From assembly GCA_023653785.1 (NCBI GenBank), contig JAMKCH010007151.1, positions 38,984 through 102,983 of the forward strand: a stretch of 64,000 nucleotides of DNA, written 5' to 3'. The DNA comes from Ophioderma brevispina. Its lineage: Eukaryota > Echinodermata > Ophiuroidea > Amphilepidida > Ophiodermatidae. This document shows positions 1-9,825 of this stretch, piece after piece. Below the pieces are notes generated by a model. It saw only the letters and a program-made list of their open reading frames with translations. It was not told the origin of the DNA and searched no databases. The position numbers were made by a program, and so were the translations under genes. Numbering within the stretch: position 1 is the first letter of the stretch; each line of letters begins with the position of its first letter.

Positions 1-239
1 TCCAAAACAAGATGGCGGCAAAAATGGCGCCAAGTTTTTGATATTTACAACAAAAGTAGCATTATAACTGCGTTAACAAACGCATGAACAGAGGTCATAG
101 AATACTGACTGCATTTCCTAGTGGATTCCTCATGAAAAGGTACAAAGTATCAAAACGTCTACATCACTTGTATCCCACGTCACCCTATAGTTATTCATTT
201 GAAAAGATGCATATATCGAAGTCGTGTGCATTGAATCCC

Positions 240-2400
240 TCAGAAATGGCTCGTTTTGATTAGAGAGTAGCTTAACAGAGTGCGTGTCCTGTTTCTGAGG
301 GGGGAGACTGGATTTTTCGCTGCCGGCAAAGGTGAGACCCTACCTGAGGACCAGAAGGGCCTCGTATGAAGGGCCCCAGGCCCCAATTTTGGAGAGTAGG
401 TTGGTTTCCATCCAGGGTTGTAGTTTTGGCTGCCGGGACAAATACTCTGACCAGTCTCATTGGAATAGTTCCCCATGCAGACTACGAATGAGGGGAATCA
501 GATCCACATGCTCAGATAATGCCCCCCTGGTGCACCAGTGTCTCTGGGTGGATGCAGTGCCTTCGGCGTTGGCCGCGACTCAGTAGGTGGAAACCTCACA
601 CAATTGGAGGCGACGGTTCCCCTTCAGGGGGGGGGGAAAACACAAAAAAAAAAATTAGTGCCCACCCGAACATCTACCATAGACGTACCGTTGTCAAAGT
701 CGGCATGATGAGCCCACTAAGGTCCTACCAAGTGTCGGACCAATGCTCTCCTGTTTAAGCTGCCACCATATCAACGTGGTAGTCGCTGTGTGGGCTATTG
801 TCTGCGTGAAACCACTGCGTCCAATAGGACTAGAGACAAGGAAAGTGATCGGGTCCGATCGACAAAATGACGGTAGTGAATACCCTCGACAAGGAGGGGA
901 GAAGAAGCCCCAGTCTATGAAGGAGACAGGCAAACTACTACCTTAAGGAGCCTAAGGACCCTGGCTTGTGAGGTCGGGATAAAAATGGGGCGGATTGGTC
1001 ACGGGATCATTGACTACACATTTCCCCCAGTGCACGGATGACACGACGAGTCATCGCTATTGGTTCTTTTGTGGCCTACATGTGGATGGCTGGACCACGG
1101 ATTCTAGAGTGGTAGTCAGGAATTGTGTTCTCACTAGTGTGGAGATCTAGTAATCGGTCCTCCAGCCGATTCGGTCATCCCAGAGTGTACCATCCGCGTT
1201 CTCAACTTGACTGTCTGACTTTCTGGCCACATTAGCACACTCGGCAGGAATTTTAACAGGTGACGCGCTTACTTGCTGTGGCAAGGCATAAGTCAAACAG
1301 AGAGTGTATTACCGATTCTCAAACTCCATTGGTTGATACTTAGTGTCTAACGGGCACCAAGATTTCTGATCATCGTTGTGGCTAAGGCCAGGCCAGGGAG
1401 AAACGTTGGGCATAGCATAAGAGGCAAGATCTAGTTTCTATGCGAGAAAACCGCCGTGGGAGGTGGGACACATCAACTTGGACCCCGAAGTGTGGCCTCG
1501 TCCATGGACAAACCAATTATTCGGGAACCCGGAAATGCTTTCCTACACAGCAGAAGGCGACGGAGTCAGCCTTTCCAGTGGCTCAAATCCTCAGATGCTA
1601 CGGAACTGGAGCACTAGTGGAAGGGTCCCTTCCCAGATGAGTGAAACAAACCAGCGGGTGAATACAGTAAAAATGCCCTTAAGCCCGATTCACGAGGATC
1701 GGGCTATTAGGGACAACGGGGCCATCTCTGAAGACCGGTGGAGCGCCCACAATGCGGTCGGTAACACATGACTTCTTTGGAAAAGCAAGCCCTCGGGAAA
1801 GATTTATTTTAGGAACTCCTCGATTGCCAACAGAGGCCAGAAAGAGGAGCAATCCTTATTAGAACACCCATCTATAGAACAGAATTACTGCCATCCGTCT
1901 TTAGCGCACGACCAACAAATCCACATGATTGGTCGGCTCTTGGTTAGGTCCCATGATGCTGCCCGCTGACACCCATATTGGACATTCTACAAAGGCTCCT
2001 CGATTCAGGATATCTGGACACTATAGGGAGACGGAGTTATTTCTGAGGACAATTTCTCGTGCGAGAGGGAGATATTGTTACTTTAGCACTATGTGCTGGT
2101 AGAAAGTGAGCCAAGTCCTCGGGGCGAGGCGGGGGAGAGGATACTCTAGTATTGGTGCATACCTTCCTTTCTCTTCCAATCCGCATGAGAATACCATGGG
2201 GATACTGTTTGTAAAAGTAAGGTCGCGGAGGGTAACTATCAAGCGTGTAGTGTAGTGTTTCCTCTTAGAGACAGAGGGGGGTTTACATTTAGCGTTGCTA
2301 CCTACCCTCACAAGACCTCCTAACAACGCCACTCCACGAACTATCGTCAATCATGCTGCTGCATTCGATAGGTCCGCAGGTCTAGGCCCTGAACGTTATA
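240..2400. other. GC-balanced stretch without a recognisable gene
   Basis: By eye this stretch is close to 50% GC and free of homopolymer or AT-rich low complexity, unlike the AT-rich DNA after it. Open frames reach only 102 codons (plus strand 1,463-1,771) and I recognise no domain in any of them. A faint internal duplication is visible: a CTATTAGGGACAACGGGG-type segment near 1,704-1,740 recurs as CTATAGGGAGACGGAG near 2,021-2,053, with similar preceding bases, so part of it may be a decayed repeat with a period of about 317 bp. It could be an old transposon body that has lost its frame. No function is assigned. Confidence 0.3.
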
Positions 2401-2744
2401 TTCAGAAAGATGAAATACACTAATTTTCATTTACCAGATTTGCCGGATATTCTAAAGTTGGTTGTTGTCTAGTCTTATTTTTGTGAGAGCTATAATGCAC
2501 TTCTCCAGTGAAAGGATGTAAGGTTGGCAACTGCGCAAGCCACATCCGTTCTTCCTAACTTTCGAAATGATTGCCAGATAGTCTAAGAATACGCCCACGA
2601 TTTTTCAAGGACAGGAAGGAATAGAAAGTAAGCTCGTTAAGGGTATCGGGCAATGGTTATAGATTTAGACAATTAGGGGTCTGTAACGTATGTCGAAGTA
2701 ATGCTAACTAACAACATACGGTAATCTTTGTTAATAATGTCAAA
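2401..2744. other. Intergenic, nothing recognised
   Basis: AT-rich DNA with no open frame of note, no inverted repeat and no low-complexity tract that I can see. Confidence 0.4.
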
Positions 2745-3005
2745 ACGTGAATATATGTCGCCCTTTTATAGAAGTGCCTGCTCTCTTGTGAAATTAACGC
2801 AGTTGTTAGAAATTTCCAAAGAAAGTTGGCAGCATAGTGGCACCGCGCTATCTTGGTATGAAAAATGTTGCACACTACCTTTAATGTTGTCATCACCGTT
2901 TTCATGAACTCCATTCCTCAGTCAATTTTTGCTATTTTTTAGTGACCAAATGTTATTATTCGGGCCCAGTAGCCCTTTGGTGATGCAGCACGAGCAGTGT
3001 GAATA
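2745..3005. repeat. Diverged interspersed repeat, copy 1
   Basis: This segment matches 7,905-8,090 in order and orientation. Both contain a run of the type TCATCAC-GTTTTCATGAA-TCCA, then a TTTTTAGTG block, then a GTTGGTGCTGCAGC / TTTGGTGATGCAGC block. The copies differ at many sites, so this is an old family. No open frame is shared between the two copies. Confidence 0.5.
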
Positions 3006-3044
3006 AGTATATTGCCATATGTCGATCCTGTCTTCATGACCTGA

Positions 3045-3545
3045 CCATTATGCTAACAGGAACCATAGTAGAGGACCCTGATGGTGCGGAGCATATGGTC
3101 CCGGCGCATACATAATTAGAAAAATATATTAAGTCAAACATATGTGTTCCATAGAGATTAGGAGTATGATACTGGAGCATACTTAATCTTCCATATTTTA
3201 CTTCAATAGGGCTCCAGGACCAATTTGAATATGTGAATATGCCTCCTGGAGCATATGTCAATACAATACTTGCATGTATCATAGGCAAATATTGCTCTGG
3301 AGCAGTGAGAAGATTCTAAGTCAAATACTGCTCCCAGGAGCATATGCGCCGTATGCTCCTGGAACCCATTGCTTGAATGCATTGATTATTTTGAAGATTT
3401 CTCCAGATTACTTATGGTCAGGACCATAGGTCCTGGAGCGTAATATATCGGGTCTAAATGTAATCAGAAAAAGTACGTGGATAAGTTTCACAAAAGATTG
3501 TTGTTGATAATTTACAAAAATAGCATATGCTCCAGACTTACCAGT
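3045..3545. repeat. Cluster of GGAGCATA / TATGCTCC palindromic motifs
   Basis: About nine copies of GGAGCATA or its complement, often as CTCCTGGAGCATATG, occur in 500 bp (near 3,087, 3,173, 3,206, 3,245, 3,294, 3,334-3,362, 3,428 and 3,525). The best hairpin is 3,334-3,362, with 11-bp arms CCAGGAGCATA and TATGCTCCTGG around a 7-base loop. A second small hairpin, AGGACC-ATA-GGTCCT, lies near 3,420. No gene overlaps it. It may be a degenerate tandem or foldback element. Confidence 0.55.
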
Positions 3546-4433
3546 TCATCTAATGGTGCGATTTTACATCATCAAAAATCATGCGACTTTTAGTGACACA
3601 TTAAGGAATTTCAAGGGCATGATATTTTTGCTAATGGCACAAAATCCACGAGAAATAAAAAGGACGAACTGCAACCATGATAAGTAAAAATAAAAACCAA
3701 TGCGTGTGAATTACCTCGAAATGAAATTGCCACACAGTTTAATCCGTGTGAGCCTTTTCACTTTCTTTCATTTAATTCTGGTCACCAATCTGCCATTTTA
3801 CGGCGGTACGGTAAGACGCCGTAGCATGTTATCAAAATTGAAATAACGTAAATTGAAACCAGCGTTTGAAAATTCTCAAGACGGAATAATACCGAAATGC
3901 ATTGTGGGAAAGGGATGCGGCCCATAGCGTTGAGTGTTCACTGTTCAGTGTTTGCGAGCACCGAAGTAACCCCCCCCCCCCCCCCTGTGACAAAAAACTT
4001 TCAATTTTCTCGATAGGTTTTTCTATAGGGTCAGACCCAATTACGCACATATTTTAAACAAAACATTGTAACGGGCCCTCTGATGCAATAATTTCTCCAT
4101 AGAACCCCTTCGTTTTTCCGGAGATATTTGAGATTTATATTAGTTTCATTTGCATGCAATCGCTATGACGGACTGACTGATAACGTTAATCTCTCTAATC
4201 TCTCGCGCAGTACTAATTTAAGATAATTTTTCGGATCGTGTGACCAGACACACACTTTCCGCACCGGCCGTACGCCGATTTCAAATCTCATTAAAAATAT
4301 GCCCATGTGATATAAGAATTTATTAAAATATAAAAAATTAAAATTCGCATTGCATGCTTATTGGTGTCCATGTGTCGCAGCCACCATATGTTGTTCGCGG
4401 GTTTTGTCTCACTGCAAAATATAGTGAAACGCC
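3546..4433. other. Intergenic with a C homopolymer
   Basis: Mostly AT-rich unique-looking sequence. A run of about 16 C residues sits near 3,970-3,985. Nothing else is recognisable and no gene is supported. Confidence 0.4.
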
Positions 4434-4990
4434 TTATGTTGCCTGTGTTTTTGTCGCCCAATATGGTGAAACAACCTGCAAAATGTACCCGATGTAAGAT
4501 AATGAGATTCCTTCTATAGATAGTGCGAAAGGCTTATTCCACACAATTGAGTTGGATCCCGAATTTGCGGTTTTTGTGGTCGCCTGCCTTAAGGCAGGGA
4601 AGACAGTAAAGGAAGACACCATAGGGATCATTTGTCCACTGTAGTGTGTCGGTTGATTGTGTTGTTGTTGTGATGTCTGTTTGTGAGTGAAAAAAGGGTA
4701 CATTTGCCTGTCATATCTACTTACTTTGATGGATTTAAAGCAAACTTGGATCACAGGTACAACATGACATCCCTCATTTGTTGATGAGGTCAAAGTTCAC
4801 ATACCAAGGTCAAAGGTCATGTGAGGTCAAGTTGTAAAATAGGCTGAAAATTTGAAAAGTTGAAGTTCAGTTGGAACCAAACTTGGTTTATGGAGTTTAC
4901 ATGCAACCCTTCATTTGTTTATGAGGTCAAAGGTCACATATCAAGGTCAAGGGTCATGAGAGGCCTATCATTCACAAACCGCGACGGCAG
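4434..4990. repeat. Interspersed repeat with AGGTCA half-site arrays
   Basis: The last 250 bp contain two copies of a ~134-bp unit, each with CCAAACTTGG, a CATTTGTT-ATGAGGTCAAAG block and paired AGGTCA motifs. AGGTCA-A-AGGTCA occurs at 4,807-4,819 and 4,924-4,936, and a variant AGGTCA-A-GGGTCA at 4,944-4,956. This is the direct repeat with one-base spacing (DR1) bound by RXR, HNF4 and PPAR-type nuclear receptors in animals. A perfect 16-bp palindrome, CCTGCCTTAAGGCAGG, lies at 4,583-4,598. Minus-strand 4,434-4,793 is open for 119 codons but resembles no family I know and is probably repeat sequence. Confidence 0.5.
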
Positions 4991-5280
4991 GTGACAGAAG
5001 CGGTCCGAGGACCGATGAATTTTTGTTATGAGCAATCGTTTGTTTCCAACGGTACCATAGGCCACTCAGTTAATCATGAGGTCACGCCAACATGCGTCAA
5101 TTGAAGTTATAGAAATCCCACAACCCAAATGTTAAGACATACAAAATAAAAAAGAAGAAGTGGAGTGAAGAGCATTCGAAGAAAAGAGTGGGGGGGTAAA
5201 TTGATTATTGATATTGTGTTGGGTGCCAAGCGATCTGTCTCGCGAACCCCTATCTATATAAACGAACCCCCCACATTCTT

Positions 5281-5332
5281 CCCATCCCCCTCCCCCCCCC
5301 CCCCCACCCCCCCCCCCCCCCCCCCCCCCCCG
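5281..5332. repeat. C homopolymer / low-complexity tract
   Basis: About 50 bases that are nearly all C with one or two interruptions. A glycine-rich open frame on the minus strand is only the translation of this run. Confidence 0.9.
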
Positions 5333-5454
5333 CGCTCTTGAAAACCGTCGGTAATACAAAATATGGTCTACCGGAGAGCGTAGCGAGCAGTTATTTTTTT
5401 AACGTTTTGATTGTTACAAGAATTGTTACCTGTTTCAACAGAAATCATGTACGT

Positions 5455-5595
5455 GGCAAGCGGCAGGGGCGGGTCCAGTCCCGGGGGGGGAGCACCAATG
5501 AAAATGGAACTTCACGGCCGCGAAGCGGTCATGGCGCCGCCTAAGCGGTGTGGGGTACCCTCCAGCGCGAAGCGCGGAACCTCTGCAATAATCGT
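5455..5595. repeat. GC-rich repeat fragment
   Basis: A short GC-rich block with GCGAAGCGCGGAAC and CTCTGCAAT. Related but diverged blocks occur near 14,340-14,400 (AAAGCGCGGAAAACCC) and 14,580-14,625 (GCGCGGACCCCCTGCAAT), so it is likely an interspersed repeat rather than a CpG-island promoter. Confidence 0.35.
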
Positions 5596-5747
5596 TTTCG
5601 AAAACACATGCAAATTTCATGCAAATTTGATAGAAACAAATGGACATTGATGATGTTAATAGTCGCAATTTGAAATTTGTGAGCGTTTCACCTTATGCTT
5701 ACAGATATAATATACGGTATTAAAAGAAAAATATAGCTGCTCGGTTG

Positions 5748-5857
5748 TAGTCCATCTAGAAGGACCCTCGTTCTCCCACTGACCTAGCCACCGAGCGCGT
5801 AGCTACGCGCTCGGTGGCTAGGTCAGTGAGAGAACGAGGGTCCTTCTAGATGGACTA
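5748..5857. mobile_element. 110-bp palindromic MITE with 8-bp target duplication
   Basis: The element is one almost perfect palindrome with no loop. Its centre lies between 5,802 and 5,803, the arms are 55 bp, and I see one mismatch (5,776 against 5,829). The ends read TAGTCCATCT and AGATGGACTA. It is flanked on both sides by the direct repeat CTCGGTTG (5,740-5,747 and 5,858-5,865). An 8-bp target-site duplication is the usual signature of hAT-type (and P-type) DNA transposons. With no coding capacity it must have been mobilised in trans. The near-perfect arms argue for a recent insertion or for arm gene conversion. Confidence 0.85.
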
Positions 5858-5959
5858 CTCGGTTGGGGTTTCTTTGAAATAATTACATGTAAAATGTTAA
5901 CGGAGAGTTATGTAGGACCTATATTAAGCTGTGTGGGGGTGGGCCGGGTGCAGGTCTAT

Positions 5960-6400
5960 ATTCCGATGGGTTTTTGATCCGAAAGGTTTTTGGTCCGAAG
6001 GAGGATTTGATCCGAAGGTAATATATTCCGAAGGTGTTTAATTCCGAAGGGTCGTTTCTCCGAATAGTCGTTTCTCCGAAGGGCAATTTGTCAGAAGGGG
6101 CATTTTGTCCAAAGGGGCATTGATCCGAAAATAAGTAATGTGTCTTTTCTCCGAAAGATTTTACTCCGAAGGGGCGTTTGTCCGAAAACGCATTTTAAAG
6201 GGGTTTTTGTTCCGAAGGAGTTATGGTTCGAAGAAGTTTTAATCCGAAGGGTCATTTGTCCGAAAAAGAAATGAAGATTATTGTTCCGAAGGGTCGTTTG
6301 TCCGAATTTTCGGACTAACGCCCCTTCGGATCAATTTCCCTCATTCTAATTTCGGACTAACGACCCTTAGGATAAAAAACCTTTCGGAATAACTAGAGAC
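5960..6400. repeat. TCCGAAGG foldback array, copy 1
   Basis: About 18 imperfect units of the type TTTxTCCGAAGGG (roughly 18-20 bp) run on the plus strand from about 5,968 to 6,306. After a central GTCCGAA-TT-TTCGGAC palindrome (6,300-6,315) the units turn over and continue as TTCGGACTAACGCCCCTTCGG to about 6,390. It is therefore an inverted repeat built of tandem subunits, as in foldback transposons. A stray unit lies near 6,667-6,675. The second copy is at 13,745-14,335. Confidence 0.75.
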
Positions 6401-6847
6401 TATATTATGAGATGAGAGTATTGATAACCCTATATCAAAAGAACTAATGAAATAACATGCAAATACCATGAGATCCATTCGACATCTCGATGAGGGGACT
6501 ATGAATAATCGTTCCATGATAATGAAACCACTAAACGATAGAGATATGCTAAAAAAGGTATAACATAATTTTGTCGCTATACGTTTACTTAATTATACAA
6601 CCCACAATTATGGTCTTTGCAAAATACAAAAGATCGCATATTTAAATTCATTTTGGTTGTCGTTAAAATGTATCCCTTCGGACATAAAAATATCGAATGC
6701 GACAGATCTCGCATTCGACGGACATCACAACAGACTATTTTCTGTTAAAATGGCTATACTTTCATACTGGTCTTAAGGTAGAAACCCCTTCAAATTCTCA
6801 TAAAATGCATTTTTTGCATTTGCATCTAACAATCAATAGCCATTCAT

Positions 6848-7340
6848 CAAAGAAAAACAATAAGACCAATAATTCTGAATACGAAAGTAAGAAAATCATT
6901 ACCAAATTGTATTGAAAGTTTGTATAACTAGTTATGTAACCTGCATTTATTTCTGACTGCCGAAAAAAACCAGAACTTGATAAAAAAAGAGAGAAACTCC
7001 CATGGTTTTCCCTGGCATGGTTTATATGAATATGTTTTGCATTGAAAACAAGAATGTCTTGCATAAAGGGCTTAAAGCATGTAATTTTCCCAGGGAGAGA
7101 GGGAGGGAGAGGGGGAGGGACAGGACTGGAGGAGAGGAGGAGAAACAAAGCTAAGACAACAAAAGAGATCTGAAAAACAATAAGGCCAATAATTATAAAT
7201 ACGAAAGTAAGAAAATTATTACCAATTGTATCGAAAGTTTGTATAAGTAGTTCTGTAACCTGCATTTATTTCTGACTGCGGAAAAAACAGTACTTGATAA
7301 AAAAAGAGATAAACTACCATGGTTTTCCTTGGCATCTAAA
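6848..7340. repeat. Tandem duplication of a ~165-bp segment
   Basis: Bases 6,853-7,016 recur at 7,168-7,336 in the same orientation with scattered differences; both run from CAATAAG-CCAATAATT to CCATGGTTTTCC-TGGCAT. The period is about 315 bp. The 150 bp between them hold a purine-rich stretch near 7,090-7,145. The minus-strand frame 6,798-7,265 (155 codons) spans parts of both copies and has no recognisable domain, so I treat it as chance. Confidence 0.7.
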
Positions 7341-7473
7341 ATATTTCTGGCTCCCTCATAAAGTATCTAAAATCTAAATTACGTTTGGTTGTAGTCAACA
7401 TGTATTTCTGTGGACGTACTGCGCATGGGGTATAAAAAACCCAAAATGTTCATTTGCACTGGCTACCCATTAA

Positions 7474-7724
7474 TGTATGTATGTATGTATGTATGTATGC
7501 GTGTATGTGTGTATGTGTGTATGTGTGTATGTATGTGTGTATGTGTGTATGTATGTGTGTATGTGTGTATGTATGTATGTATGTGTGTATATGTATGTAT
7601 GTATGTATATGTATGTATGTATGTATATGTATGTATGTATGTATGTATGTGTGTATGTATGTATGTATGTATGTATGTATGCATGCATGCATGCATGTAT
7701 GTATGTATGTATGTATGTATGTAT
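7474..7724. repeat. (TGTA)n microsatellite
   Basis: About 250 bp of TGTA repeats interspersed with TGTG, TATA and TGCA variants. Six long open frames of Met-Tyr-Val-Cys or His-Thr-Tyr-Ile repeats on both strands are only translations of it. Confidence 0.98.
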
Positions 7725-7734
7725 TAACATCCAT

Positions 7735-8105
7735 TTATTGCTATCGCTTCTAACAATTAATAGACTTTCATAAAGTGTAAAAGCACGCAATCAGTAAAAT
7801 GAGAAGGAAATTATATGTATTTTTACTTCAGAGATAATTTGTTACTAATTGTTTACTTTCTGAAAATAGCAAATCGCACAAAACTAAAGATATTTTCCGT
7901 TTGAACACTGAAATTGTCTTCTTAGGTGTTTTTGCCTTTAAGATGGCTATTATTTTGGAAAATGGCGTCATATGCGAATTGCCACTACTTTTAAGATCGT
8001 CATCACTTGTTTTCATGAATTCCACATCCCTCCGGTTTTTAGTGTTGATAACCGCTACCCCTCTCCTTAACCGGTTGGTGCTGCAGCCCTATAAGAAATC
8101 GATGT
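7735..8105. repeat. Interspersed repeat, copy 2 of the 2,745-3,005 family
   Basis: The 7,905-8,090 part matches 2,745-3,005. Bases 7,737-7,775 resemble 6,825-6,850 (a TCTAACAAT-AATAG-CTTTCAT type match), so the neighbourhood has been duplicated more than once. No coding capacity is seen. Confidence 0.45.
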
Positions 8106-8263
8106 AAGGGAACATTGTAAAGAGGAGAATAAAAAAAAATCTTTCCTAAGAGGCATCCAAATTGGAAGGCTGGGCTTTAGCCACTCAGTGAATGTCATTA
8201 TCAAACCAAACTAAACAGTCATAATGTTACATTTTATATAAACCATTAAGTAAAGAATAATTG

Positions 8264-8610
8264 CATAGGCGTAAATCCCTGGGGGTGGGATATATCCCCA
8301 ATATTTTAATGAGGGGGGATGGTCAATACGATCACCACCCATGTTGATGCCCATTCATGTGTTTTTGACGCAAAATAACCTCATATTTTACCATAATAGT
8401 TTAAAAATGGTATAAAAGTTACGCGCGTTTTTTTAAGAGGCGATTTTGTTCTGATTAAAAGTAGCGATTGATTTTAGCTTCTAAATGGGCACAAATTTTA
8501 GCACGACGCTGCGCCTAATAATGGATCTTTCAGCAAATTACACCACTTTCATTTATTAAAATTTCTACCTCAACTCCATCCCCCCATGTCAAAAAGAACT
8601 TTACGTCATG
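8264..8610. mobile_element. 347-bp hAT-like MITE with exact 8-bp target duplication
   Basis: The direct repeat AATAATTG occurs at 8,256-8,263 and 8,611-8,618. Between them the ends read CATAGGCGTAAATCCC and, on the other strand, CATGACGTAAAG, giving short imperfect terminal inverted repeats. Just inside each end is a G-rich / C-rich block (GGGGGTGGG and CCATCCCCCC). Eight-base target duplications and CA-xGGCGTA ends fit non-autonomous hAT elements. Related termini occur at 25,142, 28,784, 33,454, 47,580 and 62,506. Confidence 0.8.
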
Positions 8611-8618
8611 AATAATTG

Positions 8619-9825
8619 ATCACACCCCGGGCAATAATAAGGTTTCCGGTTTATTAATAATATAATAACCAGGTCTACTATAACGTCAATCTCCGTACAC
8701 ACCTCAACGCTGCAGTTGAGTCAGCCCTATTCCCCATAGAAGCTACGCAGTTTCGCTTGGGTAGACGAGGAATGAGAGTAAGTATCTGCCCAAGTGACAC
8801 ACTTTTAACGTTTTCTAATGATCACGGGTCCCGCGCTTTTCCACTTGACCCACATGTGCTCTAGCAATTATTGGTCGAAAGGGCATCCTTGAATAGGAGG
8901 GGAAAATTTGATGTCAAAGCCTCATGAGTTTCTTTTCAGTCTATTTATGACGTGTTATGTCTAGGAATTTCATGTCAGTTGAGCGTGTTTCACACAGCGA
9001 CCAGAATGGCTAAAAACCTAAAGCCAGACCGTCGGTTTGATATCAATGAATGCGCATCTTCTAGGGTACAGAGTTCAAACTCAGAAATGGAGTTTACGGT
9101 ATTTGAATAATGAGTACCAAGAATAATACGAAGGGCAACGTTTTTTTGTCAAACACTAAAGTGATACTTTGGTTTAAATGTTAAATTACATACACTTGGA
9201 TAAGATATGAAAACGGGGCCGCCAAACAGCGTTTCAGCCTGCTATGCATGTGCCTATACTATTGATTTTGAATAGTGTTAATTGGATGCCATGCAAGGAT
9301 TGGATGAACTCGCAAGCCCAGAAGTTTGTCACAGTAAGGTTAGTGGCGAGGGCGGTTGCTCTTTTTCAAAGACAAAATGGACATAACCTTGCACTTAAAT
9401 GGATTTAAGTTTGGGGAAAAAAGTGCAAAAAAGGGCAATTTCCATTTGTACAACAAAATCGAAGTAGTTGCTCCAATTTTGGTAAAAATGAAATAAATGT
9501 TTCATCTAGCTTAATGTGTCAAAAACTAAGGAATAGTTCGTAGCATCTGCAATGCATAGTTATATGCTATGCGACAAAATAGGGCATGGGGCAAAAAATT
9601 TATAATCCAATTGGCATTGACCTTCCTTGACTTTTATCTCGGTAAGTAAACATGTGAACATAATCAAAACATATACTTTTTGGAGTCCTCTTTCTTCAGG
9701 CAATAATTTGCAAGCATTCAAATATAATCAGAAGTAACTTCAATGTTGCCCCAGTACAAATTGAGTTGAACCTTTTTTGCACTTTTAGCCATTTTTACCC
9801 AATAACTTACAACCAATGGTCATGA
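8619..9825. other. Intergenic, nothing recognised
   Basis: About 1.2 kb of AT-rich DNA without long open frames, visible inverted repeats or splice-consistent coding blocks. Confidence 0.4.

Noticed and set aside
5960..6400. CRISPR array
   Set aside because: Units are imperfect, too short and unspaced, the array inverts midway, and the DNA is eukaryotic.
7410..7790. Several 77-106-codon open frames on both strands
   Set aside because: They are translations of the TGTA microsatellite in all frames and have no coding content.
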